Below are positions 1-9,563 of a stretch of 64,000 nucleotides of DNA, piece after piece. Under the pieces are notes generated by a model, which was not told the DNA's origin, ran no database searches, and was given only the letters and a program-made list of their open reading frames with translations. This DNA comes from Haematobia irritans (Eukaryota; Arthropoda; Insecta; Diptera; Muscidae). The translations under genes were made by a program, and so were the position numbers. The DNA lies in assembly GCF_050003625.1 (NCBI RefSeq), contig NC_134399.1, positions 150,716,473 through 150,780,472 on the forward strand, written 5' to 3'. The stretch's first letter is position 1; every line of letters starts with the position of its first letter.

Positions 1-220
1 TGTCGTGATTTGAAGTCCGATCGAAAAGAAACGCATATCGTTGTTCGTGGTTGTTCAGGGGCTATATTTCGTGCATTGGTCATTTTTGACTCCGACGTCA
101 AATTTGATTTTTAAGTTTTTTATTTCGCTTCGTATACCCCTATGATGCCCATTTCTGATAACCATTTTAGACCGCCAGTTAAACTGGCATGGGTTCAGAA
201 AAAAAAAAACATTTTCGTGA
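1..220. other. Unassigned edge sequence
   Basis: I see no gene, tandem repeat or transposon end here. The only local structure is a short palindrome around 177-192 (CCAGTTAAACTGG). It could be host sequence or the interior of a repeat that begins outside the window. Confidence 0.4.
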
Positions 221-930
221 ATCACGCATGATTCACGCGAAGCCGTGAATGAAATTTAAATTAAATCTCGTGAATGTGCGTGAACGGGAATAAATAAAAA
301 TTTGTCGTGCGTGAGGAAAAATCAAATTGTGTTCGTGATTTGCGTGAGCAAAATTTCTCCAAAATCACTCTCACGATTAAAATTCACGTTCACGATCCAA
401 TTAACGCCCACGAGAAAATTGACGTTCACGATAAAATTCACATTCATGTTAAGGCAGAGACAGAAAAAAATCACACTCACGAACAAATTGACGTTCACCA
501 TTCAAGCTCACCGATTTTAATCACCTTCACGGATTTTATCACGCTTAAGATTTCGATAGGGTCCGTTTTTTTTTTGATTGTGAAACATATTTTAATTTTG
601 CCAATGGTTCCGTCGTGACTTATGAATGTTACTTACTGATCAGTAACTGCAGGGAGTCATGAGATATGTCGTGAATCACACAAATTGTCGTGTTCCGAAA
701 ATTTTCCTGAGTCGCGAGATTTGTTGTGAATTGTTGCAGGAACGTGAGGCATAAACTTTGTTCATGCGTGAGAGTGCGAGAGTATAACTTTTCATTTCGT
801 GAATTTGCGTGAACGTGAAATCCTACCCACACGGCGTGCGTGAGTACAAATATTTCTTCGTGAATGTGGGTGAGCGTAAGTGAAATTTCACTCACGCGCA
901 CATCTGAGTATATTTTTACTCTAATAATAA
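221..930. repeat. CGTGA/TCACG-rich degenerate repeat
   Basis: Short words such as CGTGAATG, GCGTGAACG and their complements TCACGTTCACG recur dozens of times with AT-rich spacers. The CGTGA orientation predominates at 225-355, the TCACG orientation at 360-540, and CGTGA again at 660-900, so the block is made of alternating inverted segments. The small open frames in it are of low complexity and resemble no protein family. It reads as an old simple-repeat or foldback array. No terminal repeats or target duplication are evident. Confidence 0.5.
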
Positions 931-1159
931 CTAACAAGTATATAAGGCCGTAAGTTCGGCCAGGCCGAAGCTTATGTACCCTCCACCATGGATTGCGTAG
1001 AAACTTCTACTGAAGACTGTCATCCACAATCGAATAACTTGGGTTGCGGTAACACTTGCCGATGGCAAGGTATCTTAAAACTTCCTAATACCGTAATATA
1101 TACCACATAGTCCATACGTGGTATATATTAAACTAGAAAAGACCGATTAAATACGTATA

Positions 1160-1410
1160 TATTTAAGTTTAAAGTTTCTATAGAAATAAAATTTTGACAA
1201 AATAAAATTTTGACAACATTTTCTATAGAAGTAAAATTTGGAAACAATTTTCTATAGAAATAAAATTTGGATAAAATTTTCTATAGAAATAAAATTTTGA
1301 CAAAATAAAATTTTGACAAAATTTTCTATAGAAATAAAATTTTGACAAAATTTTCTATAGAAATAACATTTTGACAATGTTTTCTATAAAAATAAAATTT
1401 TGGTAGATTA
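1160..1410 (+). repeat. 29-bp CTATAGAAATAAAATTTTGAC array
   Basis: About eight tandem, slightly diverged copies of a 29-bp unit combining TTTTCTATAGAAAT with AAAATTTTGACAAAA. The same array sits at the same position in other HINE-A copies (16195-16700, 33670-33945, 43825-44020, 52465-52815), so it is a regular module of the family and not an independent satellite. CTATAG is itself palindromic. Confidence 0.8.
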
Positions 1411-1499
1411 TTTTTGGCTCGAGTGGCAACCATGATTATGAACCGATAAGGACCAATTTTTGTGTGATTGAGGATCGCCTATATGTAACTATAGACCGA

Positions 1500-2200
1500 A
1501 AATCTGGGGATCGATTTATATGGGGGCTATATATAATTATGGACCGATATGGACCATTGTTGTTAGAGAGCATATACTAACACCACGTACCAAATTTCAG
1601 CCAGATCGGATGAAATTTGCTTCTCTTAGAGGCTCCGCAAGCCAAATCGGGGGATCGGTTTATATGGGGGCTATATATAATTATGGGCCGATGTGGACCA
1701 ATTTTTGCATGGTCACTAGAGAACATATACCAACACCATGTGCCAAATTTCAGCCGGATCGGATGAAATTTGCTTCTCTTAGAGCAATCGCAAGCCAAAT
1801 TTAGGGGTCCGTTTATATGGGGGCTATACGTAAAAGTGGACCGATATGGCCCATTTTCAATACCATCCGACCTACATCAATATTATATATTAATTATGGG
1901 CCGATGTGGACCAATTTTTGCATGGTCACTAGAGAATATATACCAACACCATGTGCCAAATTTCAGCCGGATCGGATGAAATTTGCTTCTCTTAGAGGCT
2001 CCGCAAGCCAAATCGGGGGATCGGTTTATATGGGGGCTATATATAATTATGGACCGATGTGGACCAATTTTTGCATGGTTGTTAGAGACCATATACTAAC
2101 ACCATGTACCAAATTTCAGCCGGATCGGATGAAATTTGGTTCTCTTAGAGGCTCCGCAAGCCAAATCGGGGGATCGGTTTATAATGGGGGCTATACGTAA
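1500..2200 (+). repeat. 153-bp unit array of HINE-A
   Basis: Tandem units carry TATATGGGGGCTATATATAA, then GGACCGATxTGGACCAATTT, then GCCGGATCGGATGAAATTTG. The GGGGGCT anchor at 1670 and 1823 is 153 bp apart; a shorter 144-bp unit precedes it. Because 153 is 51 codons, both strands stay open over several units and give spurious proteins. There is no start context and no resemblance to a known family. Confidence 0.8.
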
Positions 2201-2207
2201 AAGTGGA

Positions 2208-2560
2208 GGAGCCACCGTGGTGCAATGGTTAGCATGCCCGCCTTGCATACACAAGGTCGTGGGTTCGATTCCTGCTACGACCGAACACCAAAAAGTTTTT
2301 CAGCGGTGGATTATCCCACCTCAGTAATGCTGGTGACATTTCTGAGGGTTTCAAAGCTTCTCTAAGTGGTTTCACTAGAAAGTGGAACGCCGTTCGGACT
2401 CGGCTATAAAAAAGGAGGTCCCTTGTCATTGAGTTTAACATGGAATCGGGCAGCACTCAGTGATAAGAGAGAAGTTCACCACTGTGGTATCACAATGGAC
2501 TGAATAGTCTAAGTGAGCCTGATACATCGGGCTGCCACATAACCTAACCTAACCTAACCT
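2208..2560 (+). mobile_element. tRNA-derived SINE with (AACCT)n tail
   Basis: The 5' head is tRNA-like, with an A box at about 2218-2232 (TGGTGCAATGG) and a B box at about 2264-2275 (GGTTCGATTCC), the internal RNA polymerase III promoter of SINEs. The body is ~260 bp and the tail is four AACCT units. The insertion is flanked by a perfect 13-bp target duplication ACGTAAAAGTGGA (2195-2207 and 2561-2573), cut from the host HINE-A. The last ~70 bp before the tail match the 3' end of the LINE at 5884-6982, suggesting that LINE's reverse transcriptase mobilised it. Full length and recent. Confidence 0.92.
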
Positions 2561-2993
2561 ACGTAAAAGTGGACCGATATGGACCAATTTTTGCATAGTT
2601 GTTAGAGACCATATACTAACACCATGTACCAAATTTCAGCCGGATCGGTTGAAATTTGCTTCTCTTAGAGCAATCGCAAGCCAAATTTGGGGGTCCGTTT
2701 ATATGGGGGCTATACGTAAAAGTGGACCGATATGGCCCATTTTCAATACCATCCGACCTACATCAATAACAACTACTTGTGCCAAGTTTCAAGTCGATAG
2801 CTTGTTTCGTTCGGAAGTTAGCGTGATTTCAACAGACGGACGGAAGGACGGACGGACATGCTCAGATCGACTCAGAATTTCACCACGACCAAGAATATAT
2901 ATACTTTATGGGGTCTTAGAGCAATATTTCGATGTGTTACGAACGGAATGACGAAGTTAATATACCCCCATCCTATGGTGGAGGGTATAAAAA

Positions 2994-3638
2994 TGTAAAA
3001 AAAATCAATCAAACGTAATACGTCTATAATTACGAAACAAACCATTTTGTAGTCACAATTGCCCAAAGTTACCCACAGGTAACATTCTCTACCGCCCAAA
3101 CAAATGGGCGTGGCAACCAGAAATTTTGGCTATACGCTTCTTAAGTGACTTAAACATGATTAAGAGTATAAAAATTTTGTTTTAGCGATATCTATATCGC
3201 GACGAAAGGTTAAGACGCCAATTGGTTACTTCCATTCTTTTAATTGCTGCTTACTCTCTAAGTCTCTCTTTCTAAACACATATATGTTTATAGGCTGTTT
3301 CCAAATTAATATATGTTTGTATTCAAACATATTACATTTACAAAAATTTTATGTCCCAAAGATAATATGTTCTAACATATTAACATATATGTCGCAAACA
3401 TGTTATGCTAGTTTATGAACATTATATGCTTGAACTTAAAAATAATGAGTTCAAAATTTTGTGTTCCAAACACATAATTTTTACACCCAAATAACTTATA
3501 TATGATAAAAAATATGAAAAAAAGTCTTTTTCGTCCGTGCGTATATATACGGTTAATATGAACTAAAACATTATTCTCAAGCATGAGGTATTGCTGAGGG
3601 CATGGAGAAAATCAGTAATCAGTTTTTCACCTCAACTA
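2994..3638. other. Unassigned AT-rich stretch with a dispersed fragment
   Basis: No gene is visible. Positions 3207-3357 (AAGACGCCAATTGGTTAC to TTTTATGTCCC) are repeated in inverted orientation at 34701-34842, so at least this part belongs to a dispersed repeat rich in the words ACATAT and CATATTA. The remainder matches nothing else in the window. Confidence 0.5.
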
Positions 3639-3750
3639 CACTGAAAACAATATTGCAGTGAAGCCAAAGATTTCGTGTCCTTGAAAAACTAATGCAAATT
3701 TTGCTTAGCATAGAAGACGCATTTCTCTGATTATAGTATTTTCCCTTCTA
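3639..3750 (+). repeat. CACTGAAAA MITE, left-end fragment
   Basis: TA followed by CACTGAAAACAATATTG, then CCAAAGATTTC and TTTTGCTTAGCATAGAAGAC, matches the left end of the complete copy at 36761-37415. Only about 110 bp are recognisable. Confidence 0.6.
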
Positions 3751-4019
3751 ACATATAAGAGAGAATAAAATCTATAAATAGATATGAGAGCAGCAACTCA
3801 CTCGCTCTTTTTGATTCTATTTATGGTAAACCTATTATTTTTGGAGAGCTTGTATGCTTGCGACGAAGTACTTATTTTTCGACTGCTGGTATGCTTGCAC
3901 CGAAGTACTTTCCTCAAATGTCATGGCCTTGTAAAAGTATTGCTGCTGATATATGTACGAAGAAGTTGTTACCTATTTGGCGCAGGCATACTTGTACACA
4001 TACCTGGTAATAGGAGTTT

Positions 4020-4183
4020 TTCCTGGGTAGTGCCCAGCAATATGAAAAATATTTATAGCTTATATAGATAAGAGCCTCTACTTTAAAATATCATCGACAA
4101 ATAAATCGAAGCTAAGTGGGGAGTTCAAGTTTGGAGTCGTTTTCGAATGTCCTCTGTCGTGGACATCGGTAGTGAAATGGTTA
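4020..4183 (+). repeat. piggyBac-like MITE, right-end fragment
   Basis: About 140 bp around TTTATAGCTTATATAGAT and CCTCTACTTTAAAATA, ending CGGTAGTGAAATGG plus TTAA, align with the right end of the complete element at 34847-35357. The left end is not recognisable here. The open frame beginning at 3784 does not look like a protein gene. Confidence 0.5.
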
Positions 4184-5290
4184 ATTTTCTATACTCTTTT
4201 GCGACATTTAATTTTCCAAAATTTAAATATTTTCTTTAAACCGCCAAATAGCATATTTTCTAAGACTGCCACAAAAGAACTTTATAGAAAGTGGAAAAAC
4301 ATGATGGAGGATGCTCTTAAAAGGAAATGTTTGTGAAACAACTCTCAAATGTTTTTGTTGGGATGTTGTTGGTTCTCTTTTACTAAAATGCCAAACTTTA
4401 TTTTTTAACATTATTTATTTCAACACCATCTAAACTTCAGTCAATTACCAATGCAAACATTTTTTACTTAATTAAAAAAAAAAAAAAAAAACAAAAAATA
4501 AAACCAATTTTGACACCTAAAGTAAAAATATTCACCCTATGCTACTGCTTGGTAATGTAGAACTTTGCAATTCCTTAAATTTGCTTTGGTTAAATGAAAT
4601 AACAAGTGGTTTGCATTCAATTCACTTCACATATGTTCTTTTATATCTCTGGCATTTGCACGCCCTCGAGAAATTTACATTTCCATATGGTTACTTGCTG
4701 TTGAGCATGAGTTAAAAATTCAAAAGAGGTTGTAACACATTGGCAATGTCAGACAAAAAAAAAATAGGGCTTATACACCTTATGTCCTGGTGTAACTAGG
4801 TCAGTAATGTAACAATCTCACCTTCTTCACTAACTTGCTTTTCAAGTAACCATGTTGGAGTAACAAAAGGAGCTGCAAACTGTATTCAAAACATTTCTAT
4901 TTGTTACATGCTTTTGTATTTGGATATATGTATGTGTGAGTGTGGATTGCTCTCTCTCTGCAGTGATTGTGGATGGGGAAAAGGGATACGTGATGATTTC
5001 CGGTGAATATGTTATCCTTTCACAAGAAGCCAAGATGTGAATTAGTTGAAGAATCATCGTTTTGCTCTACAAGACCTTAGGTGGAAAAAGTATGAATGAA
5101 GTATCGGATTTGGCAGCATGAGAATGTGCAAATATAACCCCAATGAGTAAGATTTAAAGATTCTAAATCTTGATTTGGAATGCAAAGTTGTTTAACCAAC
5201 AAAGATGAAGAGAATATAAAAAGATGTACATTCCGAGAGAAAAAAAAATAGTTTATACCATAACATTTAAGAAGCCAAAGTTATCTACTC
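4184..5290. other. No recognised feature
   Basis: AT-rich sequence with homopolymer runs (poly-A near 4472-4490). I see no transposon end, no long open frame with family resemblance and no tRNA-like box. It may be host intergenic or intronic DNA, or decayed repeat. Confidence 0.4.
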
Positions 5291-5420
5291 GTACATTGAA
5301 AACAATATTGTCTTGAGACTTGGGTTTTCTTTTTTCCGGACTTTTTGCATTCCCGGGAAAGCTGGATTTTTTTTTTCGAATTTCCCGGGATCACGGTCAA
5401 AGGGTAACCTGCTTTGATGT
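5291..5420. repeat. MITE start plus CCCGGGAA repeat, copy 1
   Basis: A CACTGAAAA-family start (5294, CATTGAAAACAATATTG) runs into a short segment with TTCCCGGGAAAGC and AATTTCCCGGGATC. The same CCCGGGAA segment recurs at 7365-7445, again beside a piece of the CACTGAAAA MITE, so the two pieces probably move or duplicate together. Confidence 0.45.
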
Positions 5421-5871
5421 GGAATACATTTAGACATTTGAATAAATTAGAAATCGCCTAAAGCTACGGTTATAAGGCGCTCTTTGGACAACTAACAATA
5501 TATATTATGTTGTTCTCTTACATCAGCCATAAATCATACTAAAATACGAAATATTTTGTAATACAAAACATTTTGACAATGGTTAGTACGATATAGTGGG
5601 ATTTTTTGTAACACTAAAAAAACTGTTTTGAAATGAAAGAAACTTATTTCGATTTCACCATCGTTAAACGGGGCCAATAAATGCACATGTTCAGTCAATA
5701 TTCCCAAGAGGGAAACACTACCATGCAATACGACATTCCCATTCACATTACACTTCCAAAATCCACTTTAACTAGATTTCAGTTATCGTATGCCCTTTAA
5801 ATAAGGGCTTTAAACCCAAATTTTAATAGATTTCAAGCCTAATGTGTATAAGGTATAAATTTGAAATTAAA
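5421..5871. other. Unassigned flank of LINE
   Basis: No gene seen. ACACTTCCAAAATCC with CTAGATTTCA near 5750-5785 recurs near 7283-7318 and, inverted, near 23110, so it is part of an uncharacterised dispersed repeat. Confidence 0.35.
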
Positions 5872-5883
5872 GTAACTATCTTA

Positions 5884-6982
5884 GGTTAGGTTAGGTTAGG
5901 TTAAAGTGGCAGCCCGATTAAGATTCAGGCTCACTTAGACTATTCAGTCCATTGTGATACCACATTAACTAAAAGTACCTATTACATATGGGCACTTCTA
6001 GTTTTAACCGTTGAACCTTCTCGATTATTTTCTTCTGTTGAACCAACCAGATTGTTCCAAAAACATTAGCAGACTGCTTAAGTTAACGTTTTCCAGGTCC
6101 GCCAGTAATCTGAAGCTATATGCCCCTAAAATTTGCTTACGCCTTACACAAAATGCAGGACACTCACACAAGAGGTGTTTTATTGGTTCCTTTTCCTCCG
6201 CATCATGACAGCTCATACAATAGACATTATACTTCGCACCAATTGGTTTTGCAAAATCGCCTATCAGGCAGCAGATATCAGGAGTGAAATCTGACGTCTC
6301 GAGAACACTAGCATATCTAGTGTGCGGTTTAAGTGTAAATGGGGCCATATTTGCTTGGTGTCGTTACAACCCTTACAATTCTCCCATCGAACATTTGCCA
6401 TCATGACAGCCTTCTCACGGAGTAAGAGCTTGCAGGTAGCCAGAGGCACACCAACATATTCTAGTTCCCCTGGAATATGTAAGGTAGTTCCTAGCCTTGC
6501 TAGCTCATTTGCTTCGCAGTTCCCCGGTATGTTCCTGTGGCCAGGCACCCATATTAGGTGAATATTGTTCTGCTCAGCCATCTCATTGAGAGATTTGCGG
6601 CAGTCGATGGCCGTTTTCGAGTTGAGGAACACAGAGTCCAAGGATTTTATTGCAGGTTCACTGTCTGAGTATATATTAAGGCCAATATTTGTTGGAGCAT
6701 TACTTCTCAGCCAATTCACCACTTCTCTTATTGCTAATATTTCAGCCTGAAAAACACTACAGTGATCAGGTAATCTTTTCGCTATTCGAAGTTCCAGATC
6801 TTAAGAATATACTCCGAAACCCACTTGGCCATCCAATTTCGAGCCATCAGTGTAGAAATCTATATATCTTTTATTCCCCGGGGTCCGTGTACACCACGCC
6901 TCACTGTTGGGAATTAGAGTCTCAAACTTTTTATCGAAAAGTGGACTCGCCAAAGTGTAATCCACTACGTTAGGCACATCTG
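5884..6982 (-). mobile_element. 5'-truncated LINE with RNase H domain
   Basis: Read on the minus strand, the 3' tail is (AACCT)n at 5884-5905. A perfect 12-bp target duplication GTAACTATCTTA (5872-5883 and 6983-6994) shows insertion as a truncated cDNA. The coding part is the C-terminal RNase H and zinc-knuckle region of a non-LTR retrotransposon of the kind that carries RNase H (I group in the broad sense). Visible motifs are FYTDGS, FQAEI, YSDSEPA and WVPGH; the last catalytic Asp region reads GNCEANELAR, where Asp is usual. Reverse transcriptase and endonuclease are absent. Confidence 0.88.
6025..6982 (-). pseudogene. LINE RNase H / CCHC fragment
   Basis: The frame enters at the truncation point near 6982, reads the RNase H start (YIDFYTDGS), hits a stop shortly after GFGVYS, then continues open from 6722 to about 6300. 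It shifts frame there, and the last part (6348-6025) carries CMSCHDAEEKEPIKHLLCEC, the Cys/His cluster usual at the end of such ORF2 proteins. One nonsense codon, one frameshift and loss of everything upstream make it dead. The Asp/Glu/Asp of RNase H at TDGS, AEI and SDS are still readable. Confidence 0.82.
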
Positions 6983-6994
6983 GTAACTATCTTA

Positions 6995-7364
6995 AAAAAG
7001 GTTGGAATTTTCTTATTTCATAAAACACATCCTTGCAATAATTATGAAATTTTGAAATTATGCAATTGCCAACGTGGGTTACGTAAGGTAAAATGTCCCG
7101 TTGTTTTTAAAGGTTTACTCAGTCTACCAGTCTATCGGAATGTCAGTTTACAGAAATATAAATTAGGAAGTGCAAACTTCTTTTTAACAATTGGGAGCCC
7201 GTTGGATTCTGGATTAGAACCCACGACTATGTATGTTCCACAAGGCAACTAATACGACTTGGTACCATTGTTATTCAGACTACACTTCCAAAATCCATTT
7301 TAACTAGATTTCAACTGTCATTTGCCATATAAATCCCTCTATTATACATAAAATATTGTAAAGA
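6995..7364. other. No recognised gene
   Basis: Between the LINE and the CCCGGGAA repeat nothing is recognisable apart from the CTTCCAAAATCC repeat word near 7284. The sequence on both sides of the LINE probably formed one repeat before the insertion. Confidence 0.35.
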
Positions 7365-7536
7365 AAATTTCCCTGGAATTCCCGGGAAAGCGGGAGCGAA
7401 AAAATAGCAATTTCCCGGGAATTCCCGGGATCCCGTTCCCAAAAAAACCTAGTTGAGACCAAAGTTTTCCAGTCTGTAAAATACGAATGCGATTTTTGCT
7501 TAGCATATAAGACGCATTTCTCTGATATAAAGTTTA
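7365..7536. repeat. CCCGGGAA repeat copy 2 plus MITE fragment
   Basis: TTCCCGGGAATTCCCGGGAT and nearby CCCGGGAAAGC match 5345-5400. From 7441 the sequence (AAATACGAATGCGATTTTTG, TTAGCATATAAGACGC) is the CACTGAAAA MITE left arm. CCCGGG-containing words stand out in this AT-rich context. Confidence 0.45.
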
Positions 7537-7537
7537 T

Positions 7538-8318
7538 ATACCCACCACAATAGAATGATGATGGGGGTATAATAAAATTGTCATTCCGTTTGTAACACAT
7601 CGAAATGTCGATTTCCGACTACATAAAGTAATCAGGGAGAAATTATAAGACGTTATGGCTATGTTCGTCTGTCTGTCTGGATTACGCTCCAACCCTCTAT
7701 GTTGCTTAAATTTTGCACAAGGTTATTTTTTGCTCCAAGCTGGTCAAGTTCGAAGATGGGCTATATCGGCCATATAAATCGACCTCCCGATTTGGGGTCT
7801 TGGGCTTATAAAAAGTAATTTTTATCCAATTTGCCTGAAATTGAAAATATATAGAGGTATTTTAGGACCACAAAAAGGCGTGCCGAAAATGGTGAGTATC
7901 GGTCCATGTTTTGATATAGCCCTCATATATACCGATTTCCCGATTTTACTTTTTGGGCTTCTAGAATCCGTAGTTTTTATCCAATTTGCCAGAAATTATA
8001 AATCTAAAAGTATTTTAAGACCATAGAGAGGTGTACCGAAAATGGTGAGTATCGGTCCATGTTTTGATATAGCCCTCATATATACTGATTTCCCGATTTT
8101 ACTTTTTGGGCTTCTAGAATCCGTAGTTTTTTAACCAATTTGCCTGAAATTATAAATCTAGAGGTATTTTAGGACCATAAAGAGGAGTACCGAAAATAGT
8201 GAGTATTGGTCCATGTTATGGTATAGCCTCCATATAGACTGACCACCCGATTTTACTTCTTGGTCTTGTAGAAACCTAAGCTTTTATCCAGTTTGCCTCA
8301 AATTTGAAATCTAGAAGT
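7538..8318 (-). mobile_element. HINE-C copy 1, partial
   Basis: It starts with ATACCCACCACAATAGAATG...GGGGGTATAA, the HINE-C end hairpin, followed by AACACATCGAAATxTCGATTTCC and three ~150-bp units built on GGTGAGTATCGGTCCATG and ATTTTAGGACCA. It stops at 8318, where an irritans mariner begins. Confidence 0.75.
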
Positions 8319-8319
8319 A

Positions 8320-9165
8320 ACAGGCTGGCTGATAAGTCCCCGGTCTAACAAAGAAAAACACATTTTTTTTTTGTCAAAATTCGTTTTTATTATTCAACAT
8401 AGTTCCCTTCAAGAGCGATTCAACGATTATAACGACCTTCAAATTTTTTTGATACCATTTTGGTAGTACTCCTTCGGTTTTGCCTCAAAATAGGCCTCAG
8501 GTTCGGCGATCACCTCTTCATTCCAGCCAAATTTTTTCCCTGCGAGCATCCTTTTGAGGTCTGAGAACAAGAAAAAGTCGCTGGGGGCCAGATCTGGCAA
8601 ATACGGTGGGTGGGGAAGCAATTCGAAACCCAATTCATGAATTTTTGCCATCGTTCTCAATGAGTTGTGGCACGGTGCGTTGTCTTGGTGGAACAACACT
8701 TTTTTCTTCTTCATATGGGGCCGTTTTGCCGCGATTTCGACCTTCAAACGCTCCAATAACGCCATATAATAGTCACTGTTGATTTTTTTTCCATTCTCAA
8801 GATAATCGATAAAAATTATTCCATGCGCATCCCCAAAAACAGAAGCTATTACTTTGCCAGCGGACTTTTGAGTATTTCCACGCTTCGGAGACGGTTCACA
8901 GGTCGCTGTCCACTCAGCCGACTGTCGATTGGACTCAGGAGTGTAGTGATGGAGCCATGTTTCATCCATTGTCACATATCGACGGAAAAACTCGGATGTA
9001 TTACGAGTAAACAGCTGCAAACACCGCTCAGAATCATCACCCCTCAGGTCAAATGTGAGCTCGCGCGGCACCCATTTTGCACAGAGCTTTCGTATATCCA
9101 AATATTGATGAATGATATGACCAACATGTTCCTTTGATATCTTTAAGGCCTCTGCTATTTCGATT
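8320..9165 (-). mobile_element. Irritans mariner copy 1, 5'-truncated
   Basis: A terminal repeat ACAGGCTGGCTGATAAGTCC lies at 8320, preceded by TA. It is the Himar1-type end with one change, placing it in the irritans subfamily of mariner. The other end is missing; homology to the copies at 18851 and 55527 stops near 9165. Confidence 0.85.
8439..9165 (-). pseudogene. Mariner transposase, C-terminal 2/3
   Basis: An open frame of about 240 family-like residues covers the second helix-turn-helix (IEIAEALKISKEHVGHIIHQ), the WVPREL linker and the whole catalytic domain. The acidic triad is intact: VTMDETW, HQDNAPCH and PSDFF, the last two Asp separated by 34 residues (DD34D). The first helix-turn-helix (~85 residues) is missing, a few residues are lost around FDLRGDDSE, and the frame ends at GIKKI, short of the usual LEGRYNxCI...YVE tail. 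It retains the catalytic residues but probably cannot bind its ends normally. Confidence 0.85.
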
Positions 9166-9561
9166 TTTTTGACTATAAAGTCTATAAGTACCTTCAATTT
9201 ATTATCTACTCGATATTAACCTTGCCGAAATTTGGGCCAAGTTTGCGTCTACCATTTTTCAGCAATAGCGCAATTTACACAAATATGATGTTTTTTTCTA
9301 CCTCTCTCTATCTTTATGGGAGCTATGAATATTGTACACAATTTTGTGAATTTTTTTACCTCCTCTCCAAAACGATGATTATTGAATGGCACAGCATGTG
9401 AATATTTCCTCGTTGAATGAAAAAATTAACATAGGTCATTTACGACTTCACACACAATATATTTCAAATGAAAAAGTTTTTCCTTTTCTTTTATTAGGAA
9501 AATTATGAGAATATTTGACTATGGTAGTTCATTAGTGGCAGCATTTTTTTTATTGCCTTTA
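9166..9561. other. No recognised feature
   Basis: AT-rich spacer between the truncated mariner and the DD41D element. No ORF with family resemblance and no repeat end. Confidence 0.4.
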
Positions 9562-9563
9562 TA

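Larger units (their letters stand above)
933..2993 (+). mobile_element. HINE-A copy 1 (helentron/DINE-1-like)
   Basis: This copy runs from the AACAAGTATATA...GGCCG end to the ...GGAGGGTATAAAAA end. In order it shows a conserved head with palindromic GGCCGTAAGTTCGGCC, a 29-bp CTATAGAAA array (1160-1410), an array of ~153-bp units (1500-2700), and a terminal block with CATAAAGTATATATATTCT and the TATACCC/GGGTATA hairpin (2700-2993). A SINE sits inside it (2208-2560). Drosophila DINE-1/INE-1 elements have a comparable subterminal block and hairpin, so a helentron-associated origin is inferred. It encodes no protein. Confidence 0.75.

Noticed and set aside
1160..1410. 29-bp repeats as a CRISPR array
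   Set aside because: The units are contiguous and degenerate with no unique spacers, and the genome is eukaryotic.
1520..2200. Open frames of 70-190 codons repeating MGAIYNYGPIWTNFCM and similar, many places and both strands
   Set aside because: They are the 153-bp HINE-A units (51 codons), open on both strands because the period is a multiple of three. They lack family resemblance and often start at non-ATG codons.
2541..2560. (AACCT)n as telomeric repeat
   Set aside because: Only a few units, always at the 3' end of a SINE or LINE with target duplications; it is a retroelement tail.
3784..4071. Possible secreted protein (hydrophobic start at 3784)
   Set aside because: A 95-codon frame in AT-rich sequence whose end overlaps the piggyBac-like MITE; no homologous motif or coding signature.
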